This document shows positions 43,345 through 51,567 of a stretch of DNA of 60,186 nucleotides, piece after piece. Source of the stretch: JAIRVZ01 sp031553755. Lineage in GTDB: Bacteria; Bacteroidota; Bacteroidia; Bacteroidales; Azobacteroidaceae. The translations under genes and the position numbers were made by a program. Each line of letters starts with the position of its first letter. Within the stretch, counting starts at the first letter, position 1. Location: positions 1 through 60,186 of the forward strand of contig JAVBKZ010000057.1 in assembly GCA_031553755.1 (NCBI GenBank), in the 5' to 3' direction. The notes under the pieces are model-generated. The model saw only the letters and a program-made list of their open reading frames with translations, searched no databases and was not told the DNA's origin.

Positions 43345-44024
43345 ACTTTATTTTTTGCTTTTGTCGCCATAAAATCTTTTAAATAAAAGGGTTCAAAATA
43401 GGCGATATTTTCAAATTCTCCTTTTTCAAATTTTCTTTCCGAAATGGAAACCATATCAACAGCCGATAGAAAAACATTTTCAATAAATATAGAATTTTCC
43501 GACCTTATCACTTGTTTACATTTTTCCGAACCATCGCCAAAAAACAAAACTTTTCCTTTAGATAAAAAATCGAGGTATGAGTTTTCATCAATAATATCAG
43601 CAGAAACATCTCTTATTTTATTCATTTTTTTGTCATAAATCGCCGCGTAAACCTCCATCCTGCGAGCGTCAATCATAGGACAATAATAATCGGATTCAAA
43701 TCCAAAACGAATCATCCGGTTAGTCAATATTTCTAAAGTAGGTATCGCGATTAAAGGAATACCGGCTCCATAACAAAATCCTTTGGCTTCTGAAATTCCG
43801 ATTCTCAATCCGGTATAAGAACCAGGGCCTGAACTCACCGCGACCGCTTCGATTTTTAAATTATGTTGGCATGCATATGAAACTGCATCCTGAACAAAAA
43901 CGCCTAATAATTCGGCATGAGATACTCCATCTCTATTTTCTTTAGAAAAAAGTATTTTTCCATTATTTGATAAAGCAACCGAACAAACCTTTGTTGAAGT
44001 TTCTATATTTAGTACGCAGGACAT
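43332..44024 (-). CDS. tsaB: tRNA threonylcarbamoyladenosine biosynthesis protein TsaB
   Basis: A 230-residue ASKHA-fold protein: LNIETSTKVCSVALSNNG near the N-terminus, GVSHAELLGVFVQDAV, and VAVSSGPGSYTGLRIGISEAKG are TsaB signatures. TsaB is the scaffold partner of TsaD in making the t6A modification of ANN-decoding tRNAs. Its last codons lie in a 7-base tandem repeat. It is divergent from yicC. Confidence 0.93.
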   Translation of the reverse strand: MSCVLNIETSTKVCSVALSNNGKILFSKENRDGVSHAELLGVFVQDAVSYACQHNLKIEAVAVSSGPGSYTGLRIGISEAKGFCYGAGIPLIAIPTLEILTNRMIRFGFESDYYCPMIDARRMEVYAAIYDKKMNKIRDVSADIIDENSYLDFLSKGKVLFFGDGSEKCKQVIRSENSIFIENVFLSAVDMVSISERKFEKGEFENIAYFEPFYLKDFMATKAKNKVIKN

Positions 44025-44157
44025 TATATTCTAACAAAAACGTTATTGTGTAGTAAAAAAATAAAATATTTTTACCTTTGTAGCCTTAATTTGTAATTAT
44101 TTTGCTGCAAAATTACATTTTAAAGCTAATAAATTAACTTTTCAGAGATAAAAAAAC

Positions 44158-44165
44158 TAATTTTG
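44158..44165 (+). promoter_or_regulatory. -7 box of the yicC-gmk-nadD operon
   Basis: TAATTTTG fits TAnnTTTG, 19 bases before the yicC ATG. An alternative TACCTTTG lies at 44073-44080. Confidence 0.45.
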
Positions 44166-44184
44166 CACAAAAATAAGATTTTTT

Positions 44185-45057
44185 ATGATTCAATCTATGA
44201 CAGGATTTGGAAAAGCTACTTCCGAATTTTCAAATAAAAAAATATACGTAGAAATTAAATCACTAAACAGCAAACAGTTAGATTTAAGTTCAAAAATTTC
44301 GCCCATTTACAGGGAGAAAGAAATGGAAATACGAAATATTTTACAACAAAATATAGAAAGAGGAAAAGTTGATTTTCTAATTTATGTCGAAAACTTAGAA
44401 AAAGCGACTTCCATACAAATCAATCAATCCATATTGGAAAATTATTGTTCTCAAATCAAAGAAGTTTCGACTAATTTGCAATTGCCTTTGCCTAATGATT
44501 GGTTTTCTATCTTACTGCGCTTACCTGAAGTATTAAAAGCGGAATCTTCTGAGTTGCAGGAAGAAGAATGGAATGTTATAAAAACTACCATACAAGAAGC
44601 ATTAGCACAACTTACGGCATTCAGGGATCAAGAAGGTGCCGTGCTTCAAAAAATGTTTGAAGACAAAATTTATAATATATCTGAATTATTAAAAGAAATT
44701 GAAAAATATGAATCGGAACGAGTACAAAAGGTAAAAAGCCGTATCATTGATTCTTTAAATAAATTGGATATACAAAATTACGACACCAACAGGCTTGAAC
44801 AGGAATTGATTTATTACATTGAAAAATTAGATGTCAATGAAGAAAAAATCAGGTTAAGCAACCACCTTAAATATTTTATAGACACTATAAAAAATGAAAA
44901 AAATCAAGGGCGAAAATTAGGTTTTATCGCACAAGAAATAGGAAGGGAAATCAACACACTTGGTTCTAAATCCAATCATGCGGAAATGCAAAAAATCGTA
45001 GTTCAGATGAAAGATGAACTCGAACAAATAAAAGAACAAATTTTAAATATTCTATAA
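44185..45057 (+). CDS. yicC: YicC-family endoribonuclease
   Basis: A 290-residue protein with the YicC N-terminus MIQSMTGFGKATSEFSNKKI and the DUF1732 C-terminus, including KLDVNEEKIRLSNHLKYF and GRKLGFIAQEIGREINTLGSK. The middle part is a long charged helix. YicC acts as an endoribonuclease in Escherichia coli and the family forms ring-shaped hexamers. It precedes gmk, a common pairing. Confidence 0.92.
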   Translation: MIQSMTGFGKATSEFSNKKIYVEIKSLNSKQLDLSSKISPIYREKEMEIRNILQQNIERGKVDFLIYVENLEKATSIQINQSILENYCSQIKEVSTNLQLPLPNDWFSILLRLPEVLKAESSELQEEEWNVIKTTIQEALAQLTAFRDQEGAVLQKMFEDKIYNISELLKEIEKYESERVQKVKSRIIDSLNKLDIQNYDTNRLEQELIYYIEKLDVNEEKIRLSNHLKYFIDTIKNEKNQGRKLGFIAQEIGREINTLGSKSNHAEMQKIVVQMKDELEQIKEQILNIL

Positions 45058-45105
45058 TACATTAAATTACAAACATAAATTAAACTCTATTTACACAAAC
45101 AAATA

Positions 45106-45675
45106 ATGTCCGGGAAATTAATTATATTTTCTGCGCCTTCCGGTTCAGGAAAATCAACCATTATTAATAATCTATTGAAACAGGATTTAAATCTCCGGTT
45201 TTCTATATCGGCAACAAGTCGTTTGCCAAGAGGAAACGAAAAAGATGGTGTCGAATATTATTTCCTATCCCCGGAAGAATTTAAAAAACGTATCGCAAAC
45301 AATGAATTTCTTGAATACGAAGAAGTTTATAATAACTTGTACTACGGAACATTAAAATCTGAAGTTGAAAATTTTTTAAACAATGGTTGTAATGTAGTGT
45401 TAGATATAGATGTAGTAGGTGGATGTAATATAAAGAACATATATGGGAAAAATGCCTTATCCGTATTTATTCAGCCTCCTTCTATCGAAGAATTAAGAAA
45501 GAGATTGGAAAACAGGGCTACCGATACTCCCGAAATTATAGAAAACAGGATAAAAAAAGCGACTTTTGAATTAAATTTCGCTCCCCGGTTTGATGTAGTT
45601 ATCATCAACGATAATTTAGAAACAACACTTAAAGATACAATACAAGCGATAACAAACTATTTAAAACTAAAATGA
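45106..45675 (+). CDS. gmk: Guanylate kinase
   Basis: A 189-residue enzyme phosphorylating GMP to GDP with ATP. P-loop SAPSGSGKST at residues 9-18, the GMP-binding TSRLPRGNEKDGVEYYFLS and the segment FLEYEEVYNNLYYGTL are all canonical. Its stop overlaps the nadD start by 4 bases (ATGA). Confidence 0.97.
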   Translation: MSGKLIIFSAPSGSGKSTIINNLLKQDLNLRFSISATSRLPRGNEKDGVEYYFLSPEEFKKRIANNEFLEYEEVYNNLYYGTLKSEVENFLNNGCNVVLDIDVVGGCNIKNIYGKNALSVFIQPPSIEELRKRLENRATDTPEIIENRIKKATFELNFAPRFDVVIINDNLETTLKDTIQAITNYLKLK

Positions 45676-46325
45676 TTAAAACAGGTATTTTTCCCGGATC
45701 ATTCAATCCGATACATGTCGGACACTTAGCTTTGGCTAATTACATTTGCGAATTTGAAAATTATGATGAAATTTGGTTTCTGATTACACCTCAAAATCCG
45801 ACAAAGACAGAAGAAGATTTAATTCCTCAAGAATTAAGGTTAGAATTTGTTGAATCATCTATTAAAGGATACAATAAATTTAAAACATGTACAATTGAAT
45901 GGGATTTACCACGCCCTATTTACACAGTAAATACCTTACAAAAACTAAGAAGGACTTATTTAGACAGATCATTTGAATTAATAATTGGCGCAGACAACTG
46001 GAAAACATTCCATCGTTGGAAAGACTATCAAATGATTTTAAAAAATTTCAATGTTGTAGTATATCCGAGAAAAACGACAGACAAAGCATTTTTTAATCAT
46101 CCCAATGTGCGTTTTTGTGAAGCTCCGATGATAGAAGTTTCTTCATCATTCATCCGAAAAAGCTTAAAAGAAAATAAAGACATCAGATTTTTTCTCCCTA
46201 ATGGAGTTTATGAAAGAATACTTTCAGAAAATATTTTAGAAAAATTTTTCATTGAAGAACAAGAAATCGAAAGTATAGAAACTCAATCTACTGACTTGGA
46301 TATTACAATAGACGGTTTGGATTAA
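45672..46325 (+). CDS. nadD: Nicotinate-nucleotide adenylyltransferase
   Basis: A 217-residue nucleotidyltransferase for NAD synthesis. GIFPGSFNPIHVGHLALA contains the (H/T)xGH motif (His15, His18), and the C-terminal SSSFIRKSLKENKDIRFFLP has the ISSTxIR-like motif. After about residue 195 there is an acidic tail (EEQEIESIETQSTDLDI) beyond the usual domain. It is the last chromosomal protein gene before the tRNA and phage-like element. Confidence 0.95.
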   Translation: MIKTGIFPGSFNPIHVGHLALANYICEFENYDEIWFLITPQNPTKTEEDLIPQELRLEFVESSIKGYNKFKTCTIEWDLPRPIYTVNTLQKLRRTYLDRSFELIIGADNWKTFHRWKDYQMILKNFNVVVYPRKTTDKAFFNHPNVRFCEAPMIEVSSSFIRKSLKENKDIRFFLPNGVYERILSENILEKFFIEEQEIESIETQSTDLDITIDGLD

Positions 46326-46360
46326 TTCAAGCCAATAACAAAAAAATAACAAAGATATAT

Positions 46361-46390
46361 TTTGTAAAACAAGAACAAGAATTATCTTTG
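46361..46390 (+). promoter_or_regulatory. Promoter of tRNA-Val
   Basis: TTTG (46361-46364), an 18-base spacer, then TATCTTTG (46383-46390). This is a textbook Bacteroidetes -33/-7 promoter, ending 14 bases before the tRNA. Confidence 0.75.
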
Positions 46391-46404
46391 CACCTTGAAA
46401 ATGG

Positions 46405-46479
46405 GGGCTGTTAGCTCAGTTGGTTTAGAGCATCGCCTTGACAGGGCGGGGGTCAACGGTTCGAATCCGCTACAGCCCA
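46405..46479 (+). tRNA. tRNA-Val (GAC)
   Basis: A full cloverleaf: acceptor arms GGGCTGT (46405-46411) and ACAGCCC (46472-46478), D arm GCTC...GAGC, anticodon stem CGCC...GGCG with loop TTGACAG (anticodon GAC at 46440-46442), and T loop TTCGAAT. The discriminator base is A46479 and CCA is not encoded. The integrase gene begins 144 bases downstream, so the tRNA 3' end is the likely phage attachment site. Confidence 0.95.
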
Positions 46480-46549
46480 CTACTCATTATCAGGAAGTTA
46501 CAATACAAACACCTTAGTCTGAGAGATATAAACAGTATTAAAAAAGTAT

Positions 46550-46584
46550 TAAAATTACAGATTGGATTAAATCTGTAACGTTGA
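46550..46584. repeat. 35-bp inverted repeat, left copy
   Basis: Perfect inverted match to 47857-47891. Inside it, TTACAGATT (46555-46563) and AATCTGTAA (46570-46578) are inverted 9-bp arms around the 6-base spacer GGATTA, the shape of a tyrosine-recombinase core site. It lies 39 bases upstream of the integrase ATG. Confidence 0.85.
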
Positions 46585-46623
46585 AAAAGGCAAAAATTAA
46601 TACTAAAATTAATACCTAATTTT

Positions 46624-47826
46624 ATGGCATCAGTAAGTTTCAAAATTCAAATTCTTCCACAGAAACAAAAGAAAGACAAAACATTTCCGGTAACAATTCG
46701 GATTGGATGGAAATCCAAGTATTCCTACATTTTTACCGATTTTTCCGCTAAGAAAGAAGACCTGACGAAAGATTTAAATCTTAAAAACACAAGAATACTT
46801 GATAAGTGTAATGTCTTAATAAAACAATACAGGGAGATAGTGGATAATATTGAAGACATCAGTATGCTATCGGCTATAGATGTAACAAAATTCATCCAAC
46901 ACAAACTAACCCATAAAAATGGGCTTGACTTCATGCAATTCACAAAAGAACTTGTGTTGAAGATGAAACAAGAAAATAATCCAAGTTTCCCGACTTACAA
47001 TCCCATGTTGAATCATTTAATGGAATTTCATGGAGACACGCCTTTGATGGTAAACAAAATCACTCCCGGATTCTTACAAGAATTTCACAACTACCTCAAA
47101 GCTCAAGGTGTAGGAGAAAATGGACAACTCTCCTATTTGAGCCGACTTCGGGCAACATACAACCGTTGTATAGACGAATACGAACATCTTGGATATACGT
47201 TTGCATACCCTTTCCGGAGATTTAAGATGCCTACGGTAAAACCTCGTCAATCTTCTGTTTTGTCGAAAGGGCAAATACTGAAAGTATTGAATCACGATCC
47301 GAAAACAAAGCGGGGGCAAATTGCAAAACAAGCATTCAGCCTTACATTATTCACGCTTGGAACAAACGCGAAAGATTTATACGGATTAAAACATAGTAAA
47401 AACAATCGGATAGAATACGAAAGGGCCAAAACAAAAGAAAAAAGAACAGATAACGCCTTTATTTCGATCGGAATACAACCGGAGCTAAAACCCTACTTAA
47501 ACAAATATAAAGGCAAAGAAGGATATATGTTTTCATTCCGAGACACATACAAAGACAGTAAAGACTTCAACAAAGCCATATCTTTCGGATTACGTGCCAT
47601 TTCTAAAGAGTTACAAATAGATGAATTTGAATACTACGATGTTCGGCGCACGATAGCGTCTGTTATGCGTAATAAACTCGGAATAAGTAAAGATGATATA
47701 GCGATGTGCTTGAATCATGTCGATATGTCCCATAAAACAACAGACTATTATATCGAAATTGATTTTTCAATTATAGACAGGTGTAACCGCAATTTTTTAG
47801 ATTGGTTGTTTGAATCCAATTGTTAA
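46624..47826 (+). CDS. Tyrosine recombinase / integrase
   Basis: A 400-residue Bacteroidetes-type integrase. The N-terminal arm-binding part (about 1-95) is followed by a core-binding SAM-like domain (FLQEFHNYLKAQGVGENGQL) and a catalytic domain from about 210. Near the C-terminus YYDVRRTIASVMRNKLGISK, CLNHVD and TDYYIEID supply the second Arg, the HxxD-like His and the nucleophile Tyr. The usual first Arg region reads FTLGTNAKDLYGL without a clear Arg, as in one sub-branch of Bacteroidetes integrases, so activity should be tested rather than assumed. Flanked on both sides by perfect 35-bp inverted repeats. Confidence 0.85.
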   Translation: MASVSFKIQILPQKQKKDKTFPVTIRIGWKSKYSYIFTDFSAKKEDLTKDLNLKNTRILDKCNVLIKQYREIVDNIEDISMLSAIDVTKFIQHKLTHKNGLDFMQFTKELVLKMKQENNPSFPTYNPMLNHLMEFHGDTPLMVNKITPGFLQEFHNYLKAQGVGENGQLSYLSRLRATYNRCIDEYEHLGYTFAYPFRRFKMPTVKPRQSSVLSKGQILKVLNHDPKTKRGQIAKQAFSLTLFTLGTNAKDLYGLKHSKNNRIEYERAKTKEKRTDNAFISIGIQPELKPYLNKYKGKEGYMFSFRDTYKDSKDFNKAISFGLRAISKELQIDEFEYYDVRRTIASVMRNKLGISKDDIAMCLNHVDMSHKTTDYYIEIDFSIIDRCNRNFLDWLFESNC

Positions 47827-47856
47827 TTAATCTTAAAATTTTAATTATTTTATCTC

Positions 47857-47891
47857 TCAACGTTACAGATTTAATCCAATCTGTAATTTTA
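47857..47891. repeat. 35-bp inverted repeat, right copy
   Basis: Exact reverse complement of 46550-46584, beginning 31 bases after the integrase stop codon. The inner arms are TTACAGATT (47863-47871) and AATCTGTAA (47878-47886). Confidence 0.85.
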
Positions 47892-47967
47892 CGTAATTCA
47901 ATCAATTCCAACCATTTGCACCCCTTAAAATTAACCCTTATCATTGCACAGGAAATTAAAAAACAGA

Positions 47968-48067
47968 GCCTCGTGGTAAGGGCATGAAAAGATAAAAAAA
48001 GACGGCGTTAATTACTGGTTACACTTACCACTTTAGTAACCTTTAGTTAGTGCCGTTTACTTTTTAT
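47968..48067 (+). ncRNA. Predicted structured leader RNA with kissing loops
   Basis: Hairpin 1 (47968-47983) has a short stem GCCT/GGGC and a loop containing GTGGTAA. Hairpin 2 (48002-48056) has two 21-base arms with 16 Watson-Crick and 3 G-U pairs, and a 13-base loop containing CTTACCAC (48024-48031). That loop segment is fully complementary to GTGGTAAG (47973-47980). The second hairpin is followed by TTACTTTTT and then the ATG of the DnaA-like gene 11 bases later. It may control that gene, act as a conditional terminator, or work at the DNA level. Confidence 0.5.
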
Positions 48068-48331
48068 ATGCTTTCGCTCGAAGAATACGCCAACAAAATC
48101 AGCATTCCTACTTCCGACCTACTTGGTCGTTCCCGCAAAGGTTCGGTATCTTTGGCCCGCGAAGTATACTGGTATTACCTGAAAAAAGAAACAGGAATGT
48201 ACCTCTCCGAAATAGCGGCCATGTTTGGCCGAAAACAGCACTCTACAATCAGCAGCGGAATAAAGAACGTAAACGACCTGATAAGCGTTGGCGACAAATG
48301 CGTTTCTCGTTTCATCGAAGCAATTTCTTAA
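48068..48331 (+). CDS. Stand-alone DnaA domain IV-like DNA-binding protein
   Basis: ATG 48068 gives 87 residues; a GTG at 48050 would start inside the leader hairpin and is less likely. The sequence follows DnaA domain IV: ISIPTSDLLGRSRKGSVSLA, REVYWYYLKKETGMYLSEIA and FGRKQHSTISSGIKNV match the helix-turn-helix and the signature that contacts DnaA boxes. The ATPase domain is absent. In a phage this could bind host DnaA boxes or phage origin sites to steer replication. Function is inferred from the fold only. Confidence 0.75.
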   Translation: MLSLEEYANKISIPTSDLLGRSRKGSVSLAREVYWYYLKKETGMYLSEIAAMFGRKQHSTISSGIKNVNDLISVGDKCVSRFIEAIS

Positions 48332-48342
48332 AATCAAATTAT

Positions 48343-50940
48343 ATGAGAGTTCAAATACCAATCAACGGAATAACAACCACATCCGAATATAAAGATGGAG
48401 ATTGTTTTTCCCTCGTCAATCTGCGGCAGAAAAATGGAGCCTTGCATCCGGTAACCCCACGAAAAACAGAAATAGAATTATATGAGTATGACATGGTCTT
48501 TATCCACAAAGGAGGGGATTATGAGAATTGGATAGGGATATGGTTTATACATGGTTTTTCTATTTATTCATGGACAGCGGACAATCCGAAGCCAAAATTA
48601 ATAGAAATATTTGCTAACGATAAAACTATTAATATCACGGGGATAGAGCAAATTGGTAACACTGTGTTATTAGTAGCAGATAAATTTATATATTATTTAT
48701 TATATAAAGATGGTAATTATATTCCTCTTGGGAATATTCCTGATACACCTGTTATTTATCCAAGCCATCATAGTTCTAATGTGGGAAGCAGATCGTATAC
48801 TGAAAGTTATGGATCGAGTATAACTAATCCTGATAATTTCAAAGAAAGAACAAAAGGACTGCTAAACGAGGTAATAGAACTTATGGATCCGGCAGAATGG
48901 TTATTTGATGCTCATTTCATTCGCTACGCTTTTCGTTTATACGATGGAAGTCTGACAAGACAATCTTCTCCGATTCTTGTTATGCCTCCGGTGGATATCC
49001 TTAAACTAAAAACTATTAATTATACAGCTATTTATACAAGCCAGCAGCCCAAACAATTAGATTCATCTTCAAAAGTAAATGTCCGGGGATATCGAGTAGA
49101 ACTTGGATATTATAAAGATGCAGAAATAGAAAATTGGAGAGATATTATCAAGTCGGTAGATATATTCATTTCACAACCACTTGGAATATCAAGTGTTGAA
49201 GAAATAATTGATTCCGTGAAAATGGGACATGGAGATTCTGGTTCAGATATGCCTTTAATTGAGAAAATCACGGAGGAGATGATGGAGCAAGTGAAAAGTG
49301 AAAGTGAATTTCGTTTACTAAAAACTATTGATTTAGAAAATATAAAAGCAGGAAAAAACGTATCTGTTATTATTCCAGACAAAAAAATAGATAGAGATAA
49401 ATTTATAAATATAAAGTCACAAGAGATAATGATTTGTGGTGATTTTTCCAATCACGATTATGGCTCTAATGGTAGTTATTTATATAATGGAAGATTACAC
49501 CTTGCGGGAATTAATACTAATTTTTACAAAGGACATAATATTCGTCATTTTGAATATAGAAGCGATGCTCAATTTTATTATAACGGAAAAAAATATCTTG
49601 ATTTTGCTTATTACCAAGCTACTTATATTGAAGTGGAAATACGGAGTGGTGGCACATTGTTAAAAACAGTTAGCTATACAAATACTTCGGCTAATCAAGT
49701 TGGCGCCTTTCTGTCTTACCCGGATGCAAGAGCGATTCGTATGAGTATTTATGTTCGAAATTACGATTCCAATAAGATTGAAAAAATATTTACAGCGTCC
49801 CTTAAGCCACACGAGTTCATTCCGAATCTATCTTACTATATTGATCCTGATTTAAATCCCTTAAGAAAGAATATTTCAGAAGAACCGATAGATATTCCTC
49901 AAGGATTCGATTTAAAACGTGCAATAGAATCCGAACCCAACAAACTCAAAGTTTCCGAACCAAACAATCCTTTCGTATTTCCCAATAAAAACACCTACAC
50001 GGTCGGAAACGGAGAAATTCTCGCTATGGCATCCAACGCCCAACGTATGTCAGAAGGACAGTTCGGGCAATACCCACTGTATATATTCACCACACAGGGT
50101 GTATATTCCCTCAATGTCGGCGAAGGAGAAGTTGCCTATTCAAACGTCTCTGCCCCCACTTCATACGAATGCCCAACAACCCCGATCGTATGTTCCACCC
50201 CTTTGGGCGTTGTTTTCACAACCGCGAGGGGGATCTGTATCATCCGCGGACAAGAAGTTGTGTTGCTTACACCTTCACTACAGCAACCGCCGCAAAAACT
50301 AAACATTATACACAACGAAAGAGAATCTCAGGTAATCGATGGCGTGTTATTAAACTACCAACAAAAACCATTTGCCGAATACCTGAAAGGAATCGAAATA
50401 ATTGTTTATAATCCACACGAAAACGAACTGATTATATGCGACAAAGATTCCCCTTTCAGCTATGTCGTCTGTCTTGATAACTATTCCATCTATCAATCCA
50501 CCGAACGGTTCAATAAAGTAGTCGGAAACACTTATCCCGGATTAAAAGTGATTGATGGTCGTAAAATCAAAGACTATTCCCTGCCAGAAACAAACGAAGC
50601 GCACGTAAGTTTTATCACACGTCCCTTGCTTTTCGGCTCCACCGACATCAAACGATTGGAACGGATAATTCTCCGGGCCACGATTTTCAATGCCAAAGGT
50701 CCCGCCGGCAAACTGCCGGTTGTATTGAACTACTATTCCAATGATGCCGTTAACTTCGCCCTCTTGCGTGGAATTCCATTCAAAGCAAACAGCTATAAAG
50801 ATTTGGATATGGGATTATTCGCCCGGAGTAAACACCGGCAATTTATATTCGCCTTTGCCGGAATAATTGATGAAAATTCGCAAATACAATACTTAGATAC
50901 AGAAGTAGAAAAAGAATACAACAATACTAAAATGAGGTAA
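48343..50940 (+). CDS. Phage stabilization protein-like structural protein
   Basis: ATG 48343 (MRVQIPINGIT) gives 865 residues; a longer reading frame would overlap the DnaA-like gene. The region SEGQFGQYPLYIFTTQGVYSLNVGEGEVA, in part, followed by PTSYECPTTPIVCSTPLGVVFTT and a C-terminal RPLLFGSTDIKRLERIILRA resembles the head-to-tail stabilization proteins (P22 gp10-like, also in crAss-like phages). Mostly beta strands, no signal peptide. It is transcribed toward the right, opposite to the terminase and tail block. The match is from memory and should be checked by profile search. Confidence 0.5.
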   Translation: MRVQIPINGITTTSEYKDGDCFSLVNLRQKNGALHPVTPRKTEIELYEYDMVFIHKGGDYENWIGIWFIHGFSIYSWTADNPKPKLIEIFANDKTINITGIEQIGNTVLLVADKFIYYLLYKDGNYIPLGNIPDTPVIYPSHHSSNVGSRSYTESYGSSITNPDNFKERTKGLLNEVIELMDPAEWLFDAHFIRYAFRLYDGSLTRQSSPILVMPPVDILKLKTINYTAIYTSQQPKQLDSSSKVNVRGYRVELGYYKDAEIENWRDIIKSVDIFISQPLGISSVEEIIDSVKMGHGDSGSDMPLIEKITEEMMEQVKSESEFRLLKTIDLENIKAGKNVSVIIPDKKIDRDKFINIKSQEIMICGDFSNHDYGSNGSYLYNGRLHLAGINTNFYKGHNIRHFEYRSDAQFYYNGKKYLDFAYYQATYIEVEIRSGGTLLKTVSYTNTSANQVGAFLSYPDARAIRMSIYVRNYDSNKIEKIFTASLKPHEFIPNLSYYIDPDLNPLRKNISEEPIDIPQGFDLKRAIESEPNKLKVSEPNNPFVFPNKNTYTVGNGEILAMASNAQRMSEGQFGQYPLYIFTTQGVYSLNVGEGEVAYSNVSAPTSYECPTTPIVCSTPLGVVFTTARGICIIRGQEVVLLTPSLQQPPQKLNIIHNERESQVIDGVLLNYQQKPFAEYLKGIEIIVYNPHENELIICDKDSPFSYVVCLDNYSIYQSTERFNKVVGNTYPGLKVIDGRKIKDYSLPETNEAHVSFITRPLLFGSTDIKRLERIILRATIFNAKGPAGKLPVVLNYYSNDAVNFALLRGIPFKANSYKDLDMGLFARSKHRQFIFAFAGIIDENSQIQYLDTEVEKEYNNTKMR

Positions 50941-50977
50941 AAACCAAAAACTTATCAATTATTCATTATTTCCGTCT

Positions 50978-51082
50978 ATGTCGAAAACTCATAACGGCCG
51001 GATAACAAATGAATGGTTATATGGCGTTATATTTGCGGAAAAAGATTTTTTTTATGATAAAAGAGGTTATTTCGGATTATAG
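50978..51082 (+). CDS. Small ORF, 34 residues, overlapping the next gene
   Basis: MSKTHNGRITNEWLYGVIFA is followed by 14 more residues before TAG at 51080-51082. It overlaps the next gene's ATG in another frame by 29 bases. Composition is protein-like but the evidence is weak. Confidence 0.25.
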   Translation: MSKTHNGRITNEWLYGVIFAEKDFFYDKRGYFGL

Positions 51083-51431
51083 GGAATTCAGGGCATGGTT
51101 TTTCAACTGGCTGTTTTGTTTCAGGCAGTCGCTCAAAATGAGCCTTGCTATTAAATTGGCGGATATCAAGCAAAAGGCATTTAACAAACAGTTTCATATC
51201 ATGTTACTTGAACTTCCGAAAGGAGAGAAATTAGTCTCCGTATGTCGTGCTGATATCGAACGATTCAAACGAAAAAAATGGCTGCCGAAAAACATCCGCA
51301 CTTTCGATTTGATTCATGGCGAATCAGTATTTTATTCAACACCGGTAAACAGAAATAATAAATCTACTCCGGCAGACAGGTTGGCAGCAAAGGAAAAATA
51401 TTTCAGGTATAGAAAGATTTTGGTGGTTTGA
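51054..51431 (+). CDS. Conserved phage protein of unknown function
   Basis: ATG 51054 gives 125 residues beginning MIKEVISDYREFRAWFFNWL; earlier starts are in the overlap with the small ORF. The middle MSLAIKLADIKQKAFNKQFH and the basic RFKRKKWLPKNI recall short proteins common in Bacteroides prophages, with no assigned role. No transmembrane helix is clear. It ends just before an intrinsic terminator at 51466-51496. Confidence 0.6.
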   Translation: MIKEVISDYREFRAWFFNWLFCFRQSLKMSLAIKLADIKQKAFNKQFHIMLLELPKGEKLVSVCRADIERFKRKKWLPKNIRTFDLIHGESVFYSTPVNRNNKSTPADRLAAKEKYFRYRKILVV

Positions 51432-51465
51432 TTTTTACCTATTTTTCATGGTATTGGTTTGGATT

Positions 51466-51496
51466 AGGCTTGTCGTGATGACAGGCCTTTTCTTTT
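51466..51496 (+). terminator. Intrinsic terminator after the rightward phage genes
   Basis: AGGCTTGTC (51466-51474), loop GTGAT, GACAGGCCT (51480-51488), then TTTCTTTT. The 9-bp stem has one G-U pair. It separates the rightward genes from the convergent terminase gene. Confidence 0.8.
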
Positions 51497-51567
51497 GAAA
51501 TGAATAATGAATAATTGCCCACTCGTCAACTTGTTTACCTGTTTACTCGTCACTCGTCACTCGTCAA

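Noticed and set aside
46550..47891. Classical DDE insertion sequence
   Set aside because: Terminal inverted repeats and size would fit, but the single gene is a tyrosine recombinase and no target-site duplication flanks the repeats.
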